A stretch of DNA of 64,000 nucleotides from assembly GCF_039871975.1 (NCBI RefSeq), contig NZ_JBDPLL010000001.1; one strand, 5' to 3'. This document shows, one piece after another, positions 9,506 through 20,028 of this stretch. The stretch comes from Trichormus_B sp936914905 (GTDB lineage: Bacteria; Cyanobacteriota; Cyanobacteriia; Cyanobacteriales; Nostocaceae). Both the position numbers and the translations under genes were made by a program. The first letter of the stretch is position 1; every line of letters starts with the position of its first letter. The notes below the pieces were generated by a model. The model was not told the DNA's origin, made no database searches, and saw only the letters and a list, made by a program, of their open reading frames with translations.

Positions 9506-10477
9506 CTATTTTTGGAATGGTGGACGCATTTCTAAACCCAGTAAATTAAGCATTTCCCGGTCTGCATCATAATCAGGACAAGGAGTTGTCACCGTCAACA
9601 TTTTGTTGTCATCGCTGGAGAAAATCGAATTAGCCCCCGCCATAAAACATAAAGCTTGTTCAACTTGGGAAAGTTTTGCTCTACCTGCGCTTAGACGTAT
9701 ATCTGAGGCAGGTATGACAATTCTAGCGGTAGCAATCATCCGCACTACATCCCAAATTGTTACTTCCGGTTGATCAGCCAACGGTGTACCAGGAACTGGT
9801 GAGAGAATATTAATCGGTACAGACTCTGGATGAGGCTGTAAATTGGATAGCGTGTACAACATTCCTACGCGATCTTCCACTCTTTCACCCAAGCCGAGAA
9901 TGCCACCAGAACAGACAGTAACATGAGTTTGGCGGACATTTTTAATTGTATTCAAGCGATCGCCATAAGTGCGCGTAGTAATCACTGTACTATAATATTC
10001 CTGGGAAGTATCCAAGTTATGATTATAAGCATAAAGTCCCGCATCCTCTAACCGCTTGGCCTGATTGGTATTTAGCATCCCCAAAGTACAGCATACCTCC
10101 AAACCCATGGAACTAACATCTTTTACTATATCCAGGACTTCCTCAAATTGCGAATTATCCCGCACTTCCCGCCACGCAGCACCCATACAGACGCGACTTA
10201 CACCAGTTTCTTTTGCTTTTTGAGCAATGCTAATCACGGTTTCTTTTTCTAACAGTGCTTCCGGCTTTACCTCTGTTTTATAGCGGGAAGATTGAGCGCA
10301 GTAACCACAATCTTCGGGGCAACCACCTGTTTTAATAGAGATAAGCTTACAAACTTGTATTTGTTTTGGGTCATGAAATTGGCGATGCATACTAGCAGCT
10401 TGATAAATAAGCTCTAGAAATGGTGTATTATATATTGCCAAAATCTCATCTTGCTGCCAATCGTAGCGTATTCTCAC
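9506..10477 (-). CDS. bioB: Biotin synthase
   Basis: A 323-residue radical-SAM enzyme that inserts sulfur into dethiobiotin, the last step of biotin synthesis. The [4Fe-4S]/SAM motif CxxxCxxC is CPEDCGYC at Cys53, Cys57 and Cys60. Downstream BioB landmarks are YNHNLDTS, VCSGGILGLGE and PVPGTPL. Asp/Cys/Arg positions of the second cluster (CCTLGM, CSGG, IRLSAGR) are present. The start is GTG 10477 with a purine-rich AAGGAT-type site upstream; no ATG fits. It is divergent from the GNAT pseudogene at 10536 and is intact. Confidence 0.95.
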   Translation of the reverse strand: MRIRYDWQQDEILAIYNTPFLELIYQAASMHRQFHDPKQIQVCKLISIKTGGCPEDCGYCAQSSRYKTEVKPEALLEKETVISIAQKAKETGVSRVCMGAAWREVRDNSQFEEVLDIVKDVSSMGLEVCCTLGMLNTNQAKRLEDAGLYAYNHNLDTSQEYYSTVITTRTYGDRLNTIKNVRQTHVTVCSGGILGLGERVEDRVGMLYTLSNLQPHPESVPINILSPVPGTPLADQPEVTIWDVVRMIATARIVIPASDIRLSAGRAKLSQVEQALCFMAGANSIFSSDDNKMLTVTTPCPDYDADREMLNLLGLEMRPPFQK

Positions 10478-10535
10478 CTTACACTATCCTTTTGTAGATT
10501 GTTACTAAAATACACAGAATTAATAATCCTAGTGT

Positions 10536-11124
10536 ATGAAATCAGAACTGCCACTAATCACAACCAATCATCTGTTATTAAGAGTGGCGATTCCCGAAGA
10601 TATACCACAAATTATCCAATATTTTACTTTTAATAAAGCCTATCTTACACAATTTTCACCCACTTGGGGTGATAGTTTTTTCACAGCAGAATATTGGCAA
10701 TATCAAATCGAAAAATATCATCTGGAATTAATTCATGGCTGCGCCTTAAGATTATTTATATATCACCAAATCAACCATACAAAAATTCTTGGCGTTGTCA
10801 ACTTTAGTAGTTTTGTGCGGGGAGGAGCTAGTTTTTGTAATGTTGGATATAGTCTAGCAGAAACAGCACAAAGTCATGGCTACATGACAGAAGCGTTAAA
10901 ACCCAGCACAGAATAATCTTTGCAAGAATTAAGTTTTCATCGTATCATGGCAAATTATGTGCCACACAATCGCCGTAGTAGTAACGTGCTAAAAAAGTGG
11001 GTTTTGTAATTGAAGGATATGCTAGAGATTATATATTAATTAATGGTAAATAGGAAGATCATATAATGGTAAATAGGAAGATCATATTCTCACCAGTTTG
11101 ACTAATTATAACTGGAAATCATAA
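10536..11124 (+). pseudogene. GNAT acetyltransferase (RimJ-like), broken
   Basis: The 5' part (126 codons from ATG 10536) reads TTNHLLLRVAIPEDIPQIIQ and GYSLAETAQSHGYMTEAL, typical of RimJ/RimL-type N-acetyltransferases. TAA at 10914-10916 stops it. The same frame continues with LSFHRIMANYVPHNRRSSNV, the acetyl-CoA-proximal 'HNRRS..VL.K.GF' motif, then a +1 frameshift in AAAAAAG leads to GFVIEGYARDY, and a TAG replaces the expected Trp (TGG) in 'NGK-W-EDH'. A 23-bp tandem duplication lies at the 3' end. With three lesions it is not functional. Confidence 0.8.
11041..11086. repeat. 23-bp tandem duplication
   Basis: TAATGGTAAATAGGAAGATC plus ATA occurs twice back to back. It lies in the 3' end of the GNAT pseudogene and duplicates the segment containing its TAG. 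Confidence 0.9.
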
Positions 11125-11416
11125 TTAGAGAAATTGTAATAATTCAGGAGTCAGGAGTGAGAATGTTTAAGAAATTGGTTAATTATCAAATAGAGATTTT
11201 CGGTGTGAGCCTGAAAAGACTGACTGCTGATAGCTGAATGCTTACGAGGAATTCAGGAGTATAGCTATAAGGAGTCAGGAGTATACTTAACAACAAGATC
11301 CCCTAATTCTTTAAGGAGTCGGGGATATGAATCCTGATAATTACGAATTACGAATTACTAGTCCCCAATAATGTCAGATGTAAGATAAAGATAAGAACAA
11401 TTAAAAATGGCTGATA
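11125..11416. other. Intergenic region upstream of selO
   Basis: No gene is seen. The region has short imperfect repeats such as 'AGGAGTCAGGAGT' and 'AATTACGAATTACGAATTAC', of the kind scattered through Nostocales genomes. The selO promoter should be in the last 100 bases. Confidence 0.35.
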
Positions 11417-12865
11417 ATGACACTGGCTGAAACTCCAAATTACAAAAATTCTAGTAATCCTTTACTATCTCTCAACTACGAAAGCGCCTTAGAATCTCTA
11501 GGTAATGATTACTACGACGAAGTTGCCCCAGAGGAATTTCCTCAACATATTCTGCGTTGGCGCAATAATGCATTATTACCCCGTTTAGGACTTGATCCAC
11601 AACTAGTAAAAAATGAAGATTTTATTACCGCTTTTGGTAAATTTCAACAACGAAAACCTTTTTTAGCATTGCGTTATCACGGTTATCAATTTGGTGAATA
11701 TAACCCACATTTGGGTGATGGTAGAGGGTTTCTCTATGGACAAATACGGGGAAAAGATCACGAATTATACGACTTTAGTACAAAAGGTTCTGGGAGAACA
11801 CCTTACTCCCGTGCTGGTGACGGTATGCTCACACTCAAAGGTGGAGTCAGGGAAGTTCTTGCAGCCGAAGCACTTAACCGTTTAGGGGTCAGAACCTCCC
11901 GCTGTTTGAGCATGATTGAAACCGGACTAGGTTTATGGCGTGGAGATGAACCTTCCCCTACTCGTTCATCAGTAATAATAAGGATGAGTAAATCTCATAT
12001 CCGGTTTGGAACTTTTGAAAGACTGCACTATTTAAAACGTCCTGATTTAACTAAAAAATTGTTAGATCATGTGATTGAGCAATATTACCAAAACCTAATT
12101 AATGAACATGATAAATATGCCCTATTTTATGCAGAATTAGTGCAGCGAGTAGCAGAGTTAGTAGCACAGTGGATGGCAGCAGGTTTTTGTCATGCAGTCT
12201 TGAATACTGATAATATGTCAATTACAGGGGAGAGTTTTGACTATGGACCCTATGCCTTTATTCCTACTTATGATTTATACTTCACCGCTGCATACTTTGA
12301 TTATTATCGACGCTATTGTTACGGTCAGCAACCGAGTATTTGTTATTTGAATTTAGAAATACTGCAAGAACCGTTAAAGGCAGTAATTGATATAGGTGAT
12401 TTACAAAATGGTCTATCTAAATTTACGGAATGTTATCAGGTGGAATATCAAAATTTAATGTTGAAAAAATTAGGGTTTGATAATCTGTATTTTGCAGAAG
12501 CTGATGATTTATTGGAATTGACAATTACCTTCTTAAAAGATAGTCAAGTTAGTTATCATCAATTTTTCGCAGATATGACTCGTACTTTTTCAAGTAAATG
12601 GCGTGATAAGCCGGCTTTTGTGATGAATGATTCTGAAATTTTTCCAGCTTTAGGATCCTCTGCCGTTTTCGATAATTGGTGTGTACTTTATCATAGAATT
12701 CTCAATAAGTTTGACCCTGAACAAATGCTAATAATTGCAAAGAACTTAACTAAATATAATCCACAAGCTAATTTATTAAGACCTGTAATTGAATCAATTT
12801 GGGAACCGATAATAGAAGCAGATAATTGGCAACCTTTTTATGATTTAGTTCAACAATTTCAGTAA
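11417..12865 (+). CDS. selO: SelO/YdiU family protein adenylyltransferase
   Basis: A 482-residue member of the SelO (UPF0061/YdiU) pseudokinase family, which transfers AMP to Ser, Thr or Tyr of target proteins. Landmarks are KGSGRTPYSRAGDGMLTL in the nucleotide-binding region, REVLAAEALNRLGV, and CHAVLNTDNMSITGESFDYG, which carries the Asn and Asp metal ligands. Length is usual for bacterial SelO. It begins at ATG 11417. It stands alone after the GNAT pseudogene, and no lesion is visible. Confidence 0.9.
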   Translation: MTLAETPNYKNSSNPLLSLNYESALESLGNDYYDEVAPEEFPQHILRWRNNALLPRLGLDPQLVKNEDFITAFGKFQQRKPFLALRYHGYQFGEYNPHLGDGRGFLYGQIRGKDHELYDFSTKGSGRTPYSRAGDGMLTLKGGVREVLAAEALNRLGVRTSRCLSMIETGLGLWRGDEPSPTRSSVIIRMSKSHIRFGTFERLHYLKRPDLTKKLLDHVIEQYYQNLINEHDKYALFYAELVQRVAELVAQWMAAGFCHAVLNTDNMSITGESFDYGPYAFIPTYDLYFTAAYFDYYRRYCYGQQPSICYLNLEILQEPLKAVIDIGDLQNGLSKFTECYQVEYQNLMLKKLGFDNLYFAEADDLLELTITFLKDSQVSYHQFFADMTRTFSSKWRDKPAFVMNDSEIFPALGSSAVFDNWCVLYHRILNKFDPEQMLIIAKNLTKYNPQANLLRPVIESIWEPIIEADNWQPFYDLVQQFQ

Positions 12866-13024
12866 CATACCACCCCACTAATGTACGCATCTTTACTGTA
12901 GTAGTCTGGCAATACTATTCATCCCCTAATGGAGGCTAAGATACCTCTATTGTCCCATTTTTTTAGAGTAAATAAGGGATATCTTCAGAAAATATGTATC
13001 TTAACTGAGTAGTATTGCTTAGGG
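12866..13024. other. Spacer after selO
   Basis: No gene is seen. A T-run follows a weak inverted repeat (GAGGCTAAGATACCTC, about 12932-12950), a poor terminator candidate. Confidence 0.3.
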
Positions 13025-13545
13025 GTAATTTTTTACACTTTTATAGTGTCAATAGCTTTTTCCAGTATATTAACTAAAGAGTTTGGAAGCATTTTAAGAT
13101 TAGGAAAAAATTATGAAAAATAGTTGCTACTCCTAATATTCAAGGTAAGAGGAAAGGTTAATTGTTTCTAAATTAAAAGTGATTTTTTGAGAAAAATCTA
13201 CTTTTTCTTGGATCAACGTACCTACATAAACATCACCTTATTAGCGATAATTACAGCAAATTATTTATTTTCATAACTGGCTACTAAATCAATTGAACGT
13301 TTAACTACTGATTTAATTTCTGTAGCTAATAGCTGTAAGCATTTGTGTGTTTTTAAATGATCATCAGCATGAAGAAACTTTTTGAAAAAATCCACATTGC
13401 ATACTAATAGAGAAATGGGTAATTTTTCACGAGAAAGTTTTTAACATTGTAAATTTAAATACTCATAAAACTTTTTCCGATTGGCCAATCTCGTCAGAGG
13501 GTCTAAGAGATCACCGTATTGTAAATCCTGATTAGCCGTAACCAA
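13025..13545 (-). pseudogene. GGDEF-domain fragment
   Basis: Minus-strand translation gives DLLDPLTRLANRKKFYEYLN, a stop where a Trp or Gln is expected, then KLSREKLPISLLVCNVDFFK and HLKTHKCLQLLATEIKSVVK. This is the N-terminal two thirds of a diguanylate cyclase domain. The catalytic GG(D/E)EF position reads SYENK, so the signature is lost. The sequence is close to the GGDEF end of the adjacent 13734-17110 pseudogene (LTGVANRKKFDEYLNLEWQR), so the two are probably paralogues from a local duplication. Confidence 0.65.
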
Positions 13546-13733
13546 GATTTTGGATTTTGGATTTCGGATTAATTCCACGAATAAATAAATCCAGGGGTTT
13601 GTACCATCAAGAAATTATTGTCAGTTCTATAGAGGTTAACAACTTGACACCCATACGGTTCTTTATTCCCACTTCCCGAGAGTTAAATTAAATTTTTAAT
13701 TTTTAATTTGTAATTTTTAATTCTCCTCTATCT

Positions 13734-16700
13734 TCATGACATCAAATTTTTAGATACAATCTTGTTTCTACCTTGTGCTTTGGCAGTATAGAGTGCTTTA
13801 TCTCGAACTTCAATTAAAGTATTGGGAGCAATTTGCATATTAGGGAAAATAGTTGCAACTCCTATACTCAAAGTAACAAAATTATCGACTTTAGATTGAG
13901 CGTGGGGAATTTTGAGATTATATACTTTTTGTGGAATGTCTTCAGCTAAGTAAATAGCTCCTTTATCATTGGTATTGGAAAGAATTACTGCAAATTCTCC
14001 TCCACCATAACGAGCTAATAAATCAGATAGCCGCTTAACTAATAATTTAAGTACTTTAGCAATTTCCTTTAAACAACCATCTCCGTTTAAATGATCACAA
14101 GTATTATTATAATTTGCACAAAAATTTACATCACATAATAATCAAGACAGGGGCAATTTTTCACGAGCGAGTCTTTGCCATTCTAAATTTAAATATTCAT
14201 CAAATTTTTTACGGTTGGCAACTCCTGTTAATCCATCGAGAAAAGCAAAAAGTTGTAATTGCTGATTTGCTGCCAGCAACGCTGCTTCAAATCGTTAACG
14301 TTCTTTGATTTCTTGTTGTAAAAGTTTGTTTTGTTTTTGTTGCTGATGAATATCTGCATAGAGATAGCGTAAATTCAGATACTAAGCCATTTTCTCAAAG
14401 AGCATTTTTTCTTCAAAAGGCTTAGAAATAATATCGTCACAACTGACTTGTAAAATAGCTTGTTTATCTTCTTCAAAAGCACTTGCAGTTAGAGCAATCA
14501 TGATGATATTTCTTCCTTGATTTATGGATCTAATTTGCTTGGTTGCTTCATACCCGTTCATCACTGGCATTTGTATATCCATCCAAATCAGATGGGGTTC
14601 CCACTCTTGGCAAATATCAATTGCTTGTAAACCATTTTCTACTGCACGTAGATCTAACCTAACAGATTCTAGCAGTTTAACTAGTAAAAGACGATTTTCT
14701 ACAATGTCCTCAACAATTAAGATTCTGTATCTAGGTTGTCCAGGTTCTAGACCAACAACTCTTTTGGTATTTTTAATTGGTATTTTTCATAGGAGAAATA
14801 ATATCTCCCTGATGAGCAAGACTGAGTTAAACACGATAAGTAAAGGTTGTACCCTCACCTAAAATACTCTTAACTGTTATGTCACCTCCCATGAGTCTGG
14901 CAAATTGACGGCTAATAGCTAATCCTAGTCCAGTAGCTTGCATAAACTGTCTTCCACCTTTGGACTAGAGGAATGCTTCAAAAATTAATTCTTGGTCTTC
15001 AAGAGCAATACTTGCACCTGTATCTTCTACTTCTAATTCAATTAAAATTTTGCTATTTGTTACAGCTAAAGGTGTGTAATTTTGAGGACAGTATACCCTG
15101 ATAGCAACATGACCAACAACGGATAGCATTACCTATTAAATTAATACGTATTTGTTTGAGTTTGCCTTCATCTCCAAACATATATTTATTCACCTCGACA
15201 CCAAATTCAGTAATTAAATTTATTCCCTTATCTGCGGCTTTGAGGGCAAACATTTCTTGAATTGAGTAAATGAGATGATACAAGTCAAAATAGGTTTCAT
15301 TTAGGGTTGGTTTACCAGCTTAAATCTTGGACATTTCCAACACATCATTAATTAATGACAGCAAATGCTCACCACTGCGACTAATGATGTCTACATTTTC
15401 TTGATCTTCTTGAGATAATGAGCTATTATGGGTTAATATTTGAGTGAAACCCAAGATAGCATGAAGTAGAGTTCGTAATTCATGACTGAATCTTGTCCAA
15501 GAATTGACTTTTAGCACGGTTGGCAATTTCTGCCTGTTCAGCTGCTTGTTGTAATGCTACTTGGGACAACTCTAGTGCGGCAAGCATGAGGCTATTTCTC
15601 ATCTCTTGTGCTACTTCAATTTCAAATATTTGCCCAGGAAGTGATTTGTGTTTTACTGTCTGTTTCCATAGTTCAAATAATTTACGTGGGGTGAGGTAAT
15701 GTTCTTGCTGTGAGTTCACAGATATTGCTTCATGGGGATTACCTGCCCAATTTACAGCTTGAACTTGCTCTGGTCTGAACCAGATAATATGATAAGACTG
15801 CTGATGGAGAAATATTGAAATTGCTACAATACCAGTTGCTATATCTTGAAACTTGCTATCGTTTAAATATAGTGGTGGGAGCTAATCTGTGTAAAAAATC
15901 TCTTGTTGATTCTTTTGATTTAATATCTAGTCTACTAGATCCCGCGTATCTTCTGCTGATCGGGTATTACCAATTAATATTAATTGTCCTTGTAATAAAA
16001 CAGTAGTGCTATTCGCTTTTAATAATTTTGATAAATTTGTTTCATTCCGCTGGAAAACTTTACCGATATAATCTAACTCATTGGTTAAATTCTCATTTAG
16101 TTATTGTTGAATTAATTTGACTCTTTGACGATAAAAATTAAAGGCTCGTTCGCGATAATTAACTAATTGAATAGATGCAAATTGACTAATTAATTCACAA
16201 ATTTTTGCGAATTAATTAGTCAATATGTCTGGGGGAATAATGGTGACAAGCAATTATTCCCCAAAGCTTACTTTCATGAATTAGTGAAATGCACATTGAA
16301 GCAGTCACACCCATATTTTGTAAGTATTCTACATGACAGTATGAGATACTTCTTAATATTGCACAACTTAAATCAAGGGGTTCATTGCTAAGAGGATGAT
16401 TGCTAGGAATAATTTTCACAGGTTTATAATTAACATCTGGAATGATTCGCAGCCGATTTTTTTGGTAAATTTGTCTGGCTTGATTAGGAAGGTCAAAAGT
16501 AGGATAATTTAGTCCTAAATAATTTTCTAAATTACTTTGTTTATCTTCGGCAATAACGACTCCACTGTAGTCTGCGGTAAAGCTGTAGATCATTACCCTA
16601 TCAAACTGAGTTATTTTTCTCACTTCTTGGGTAATTATTCGATGAATATCGGATAAATGGAAGGCGTTACGTATGTTGAGAATTGCTGTTTCTAAAAGAG

Positions 16701-17110
16701 AAGTATATCCTACTAATCTATTTGCTGTGATAGCTGCATGAGGTTCTAATTCTAGGATTAGAATTCCATTCTAACGATGCAGGATCCCTAATAATCTTGA
16801 ATATCTTTTTGGTTGTAATTTGTAATTTCTAACGAGTAGATAACTACGGGTTTATCCTCTTGTAAGGAATGAGTAATTGATTCTATTTGTTCTGAAGATA
16901 AGAGGTAGTTTAAGTTTTGCCCAAGTAAAGATTATGCGGGAATCCCAAAAAATGATTTGTGTTTTGACTAATTTGTAAGATTATTATATCTGGTTCTTGT
17001 AAAGCTAGGAGTACACCATGTGCCTGTATATAACTAGGGATGTGAATTGGTTGTTATTCATATTTACTATAATGGAGATTTTCCAGTATGTTAAAGTATT
17101 TATTTTGCAT
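13734..17110 (-). pseudogene. Phytochrome-like hybrid kinase with REC and GGDEF domains, decayed
   Basis: From ATG 17110, pieces in changing frames give a phytochrome PAS segment (QPIHIPSYIQAHGVLLALQE), a GAF domain (16216-16623) with LRSISYCHVEYLQNMGV and WGIIACHHYSPR, a PHY/linker (15480-15719), HisKA (SHELRTLLHAILGFTQ), HATPase (ATGLGLAISRQFARLMGGD), a receiver (IWMDIQMPVMNGYEATKQIR) and a GGDEF domain (RYGGGEFAVILSNT). The SYCH in GAF aligns with the bilin-binding Cys-His of Cph1-type phytochromes. The GGDEF motif is GGGEF. More than ten stops and frameshifts are spread over the gene. In life it would have joined red/far-red sensing with phosphorelay and c-di-GMP output. Confidence 0.8.
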
Positions 17111-17281
17111 ATATAATTTATATTTTTTATATATTTTCTAGTTGGTGGGTGAAAATAAATCTAATACCCAATATATAGGAGTCCTAATATATCCCCGGCT
17201 TTTTTTAGAATTCGGTGAGATATATTGTGATCATTTTACAGCTAATTCAGTTTATATATTTAGCAATGTTAAGAGTAATGA

Positions 17282-18358
17282 CTATATATTGATTGATATT
17301 GATTGATATTGATTGATATTGATTGCACCAAAAGAGTGGTTAGTATCAACTTTCACAATTAAATCAACTTTAGCAGATTTCAGTAACGGCTTGATCAATA
17401 ATTCTGGGTGTAATGAGCGCCAAAAGTAATTGATAAATTTTCCTATTTCTGCATCGTCCATACCTGATTTGCCAGTAGTAATCATTTTCTTTTCTGCTTG
17501 TTTACGCCACTGTAAAGAACAATGATAATCCTTGGGATCAATTACTATTAAGCTATCTAAGCGTGACCATAATGGTAAATAAGCTTGGAGTTGATGATTC
17601 ATGTCACGAGCAAAAGCGCGGTCTTCATCTGTGACGATGGGTGGCGGTGCAGTATCAAAAGTTTGGGGATTAATGGGTTGCACACCGACAAACTAGCCTT
17701 CAAATAGGACTATATCAACGTGGGTAAAAACTTCTGGGGTGGTGCGATCGCCTAGACCGGAGTAAGCTGATTTGTCAAAGCGGGGAACGCTTACAGGACT
17801 CTTGCCTTCATAAATCTGATCGAGTAAAATTAAACCTAAGTCGATATCGTGGGTTCCTGGTGGGCCGCGCCAAATTAAACGGGGATCTTGCTGAGTTAAA
17901 GCCAAGCGATCGCTATAAGTTTTGTACAAGTCATCCAAAGATAAACACAAAGTACAGTATCCCAACTGCTGGATAATAAAACTCAGAATCTGGCACATTG
18001 TGGTTTTACCAGTACCTTGTCCACCTAAAATCCCCTGGATAAAAGGTCTACCCAAATTTTGACGACTTGAAACAATTTTGATCGCCAGCGGTAGCCATAA
18101 ATCCCACAAAACCTGTAACATCGCTTGAGACAGCATTGACAGGTTAGTTTGGCAAAATTGGCTAAAAGTAGGTAAAACAGATTTAAGTAGGTGTGATCGA
18201 TCTAAAATAACTTGAGCTACATTCTCCGGGGTAATACCAAAAATCTTTGCCCTCACAGAATCCATCAATGCTGCTTCTTGTGCATAAACTTGCCAATAGG
18301 CATCCGTAATACTTTTAGTAAAAAATTCATTTAGCCACTTATCGGTCATAATCAGCAT
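17282..18358 (-). pseudogene. D-glycerate 3-kinase, single in-frame TAG
   Basis: P-loop kinase of the plant/cyanobacterial glycerate kinase type, which returns photorespiratory glycerate to the Calvin cycle as 3-phosphoglycerate. Walker A is GGQGTGKTT; a second landmark is RGPPGTHDIDLG. The frame is open from ATG 18358 (MLIMTDKW, GGGG just upstream) except for TAG at 17693-17695 in 'VLFEG-stop-FVGVQP', where relatives have Trp; a TGG to TAG change explains it. After the stop the same frame continues for 134 codons. The C-terminus runs into a 10-bp repeat. It starts 11 bases after ycf20 and is probably cotranscribed with it. If the stop is real, photorespiration would be affected unless another kinase exists. 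Confidence 0.8.
17289..17325. repeat. 10-bp tandem repeat at glycerate kinase 3' end
   Basis: TTGATTGATA is repeated about 3.7 times. It encodes the odd INQYQSISINI tail of the kinase and probably replaced the native C-terminus or expanded over the stop. Confidence 0.85.
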
Positions 18359-18369
18359 CCCCAAACAAA

Positions 18370-18702
18370 TCAAGAACCTAACTTGAAAGCTTCTAAAAAT
18401 AGACTGTAGATAAAACCAATCTTGAGTAAATTGAGTGATTCTACCCAAATTGCTTGTCTAGCAAAAAAGTTGCGACTATAAAATATTCTGCTGGTAATCT
18501 CCGTCAGTAAGACTAAGAAAGCAGCTACAACAATATCCAACTCTGCCTTTTGTCCAGCAGTAGTAGACACTGCCGAACCCAGAAAAAAACCAAACAACCA
18601 AGAAATTAACAGCAGCGAAAATCGCCGCCAAGGATTAACAAACCATTGCCCCAAACTCCTAGCAATAGTATCTAATAGGTTATTAAGACGAGTATTTTGC
18701 AT
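18370..18702 (-). CDS. ycf20: Ycf20-like protein (DUF565)
   Basis: A 110-residue membrane protein of the Ycf20/DUF565 family found in cyanobacteria and plastids. Recognisable text is NTRLNNLLDTIARSLGQWFV at the N-terminus and GFFLGSAVSTTAGQKAELDI in the middle, followed by a second hydrophobic segment. Plant homologues have been linked to non-photochemical quenching; the cyanobacterial role is not settled. It begins at ATG 18702, ends 11 bases before the glycerate kinase start, and is intact. Confidence 0.8.
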   Translation of the reverse strand: MQNTRLNNLLDTIARSLGQWFVNPWRRFSLLLISWLFGFFLGSAVSTTAGQKAELDIVVAAFLVLLTEITSRIFYSRNFFARQAIWVESLNLLKIGFIYSLFLEAFKLGS

Positions 18703-18811
18703 GAAGGTGACTGGAGACTGCGGACTGGAGAGAAATTTCTTCTCTTGCCTTGTTCCTTGTATCTATATCCCTTAAAACTGACAACTAAGAAAAATCTTAT
18801 CTCTAAAAAGT

Positions 18812-19423
18812 ATGATTATGAAATCTTCCATGTATCGCAACTTGGCAGTTATAACTTGTGCATTGGGACTACTAGGACTGATAGCCGGATGCTTAGGACT
18901 GAGTGTATCCTTTGAGTCTGACCAGCCAGACGTTTTATCAAAACTTACAGATCAAACTCCTGCATTAGAAGAAAAGATAGCCCCACCAACTGGATCACAA
19001 CAAGTTATATCTGCTAGTGCAGATAATGTCACAAGTGCAACACATAAACAATTAGAAAAATCCACTTCAGAAAACCCAGCTAATAGAAGCAAAGGCTTAG
19101 GCGGTTTGCGAATGAGCAATCAAACAAATCAACCTGTACGTCTAGCCCTATTAGCGCGACATTCATCCGTCAAAAACTCCGCAGCCAGCAAAACTAAATA
19201 TAATTTTCCAGCCCATTGGGATTTTGATCCCCAAGAAGGTAGTCAAAAAGGTTTAATTTTATCCCTCCCAGAGGGTAATCTAAAACTAGAAAAAGGAGAC
19301 ATTTTAGTAGCCTTTGCCCAAGATGGCACCCGACGCTATTGGGGACCCTATGTTGTTGGAGAAACCTCCTCACCAGAATGGAATTCCCAAACAAAAGAAT
19401 GGCAATTGCTACTGACTCCTTAA
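18812..19423 (+). CDS. Putative lipoprotein
   Basis: A 203-residue protein with a short positively charged start, a hydrophobic stretch and a lipobox LIAGC at about residues 23-27, so it is probably a lipid-anchored exported protein. The middle is low-complexity and rich in Ser, Thr and Gln; the C-terminal 70 residues (FPAHWDFDPQEGSQKGLILS, then YWGPYVVGE) look folded. I do not recognise the family. It is followed 47 bases later by a broken moxR gene. Start at ATG 18812; a second ATG two codons later is possible. Confidence 0.65.
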   Translation: MIMKSSMYRNLAVITCALGLLGLIAGCLGLSVSFESDQPDVLSKLTDQTPALEEKIAPPTGSQQVISASADNVTSATHKQLEKSTSENPANRSKGLGGLRMSNQTNQPVRLALLARHSSVKNSAASKTKYNFPAHWDFDPQEGSQKGLILSLPEGNLKLEKGDILVAFAQDGTRRYWGPYVVGETSSPEWNSQTKEWQLLLTP

Positions 19424-19470
19424 AAGGTGTAGGGTTGAAGGTGCGGGGAAAAATTAAATTTATCAAACCT

Positions 19471-20028
19471 ATGGGAGATTCAAACGTTCAACTGTCCGGT
19501 CGAGAAATTTATCAAAAAATTGGTAACATCATTCAGAAAATGATGAAAGGGCAATCAGCAACAATTAGAAAATTGTTAGCTGCCTTTACTAGTGGTGGAC
19601 ACATATCGTTAGAAGATTCTCCCGGAACTGGTACAACCACTTTAGGTAAAGCCTTAGAATTTTCTGTTAATGTCAGCTTCAAACGAATTCAATTTACACC
19701 TGACTTATTACTATCAGATATATTAGGTGTTTCTATTTTAAACCCCAACGCACAAACCTTTAATTTCCATGAGGGTCCGATTTTTGCTCACATAGTTTTA
19801 GCTAATGAAATGAACGGTGCTTCACCCCGCACCCAATCATTACTATTAGAAGCAATGGCAGGATTTCAAGTTACTGTGGATAGAAACTTGCGAAAACCAA
19901 AATATTCATTTTTTGTAGTTGCCACACACAACCCAGTTGAATCTCGTGGAACTTACGCCCTCCCAGAAGCGCAAATGGATCGGTTTGCACTGCAATTGAG
20001 CTTAGCAGATATCTCAGCAGTAGAATAA
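19471..20028 (+). pseudogene. MoxR-type AAA ATPase, truncated and mutated
   Basis: From ATG 19471 the 185 residues match the N-terminal part of MoxR ATPases, about 300 residues normally. Walker A should be GTGKTT but reads DSPGTGTTTLGKAL, so the catalytic Lys is Thr. Walker B should be LADE but reads HIVLANEMNGASPRTQS, so Asp is Asn. The sensor 1 region VVATHNPVESRGTYALPEAQ and MDRFALQL are kept. A TAA at 20026-20028 removes the C-terminal third, and 20029-20100 still reads LLSDQIQQRS-like residue. Loss of both nucleotide-binding residues plus truncation makes it dead. Confidence 0.8.

Noticed and set aside
17282..18358. TAG as a recoded sense codon (stop-codon readthrough) in glycerate kinase, GNAT and the leader peptide
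   Set aside because: TAA and TGA interrupt other genes equally, and frameshifts accompany them. Intact genes also end in TAG (kaiB). Ordinary decay explains it better.
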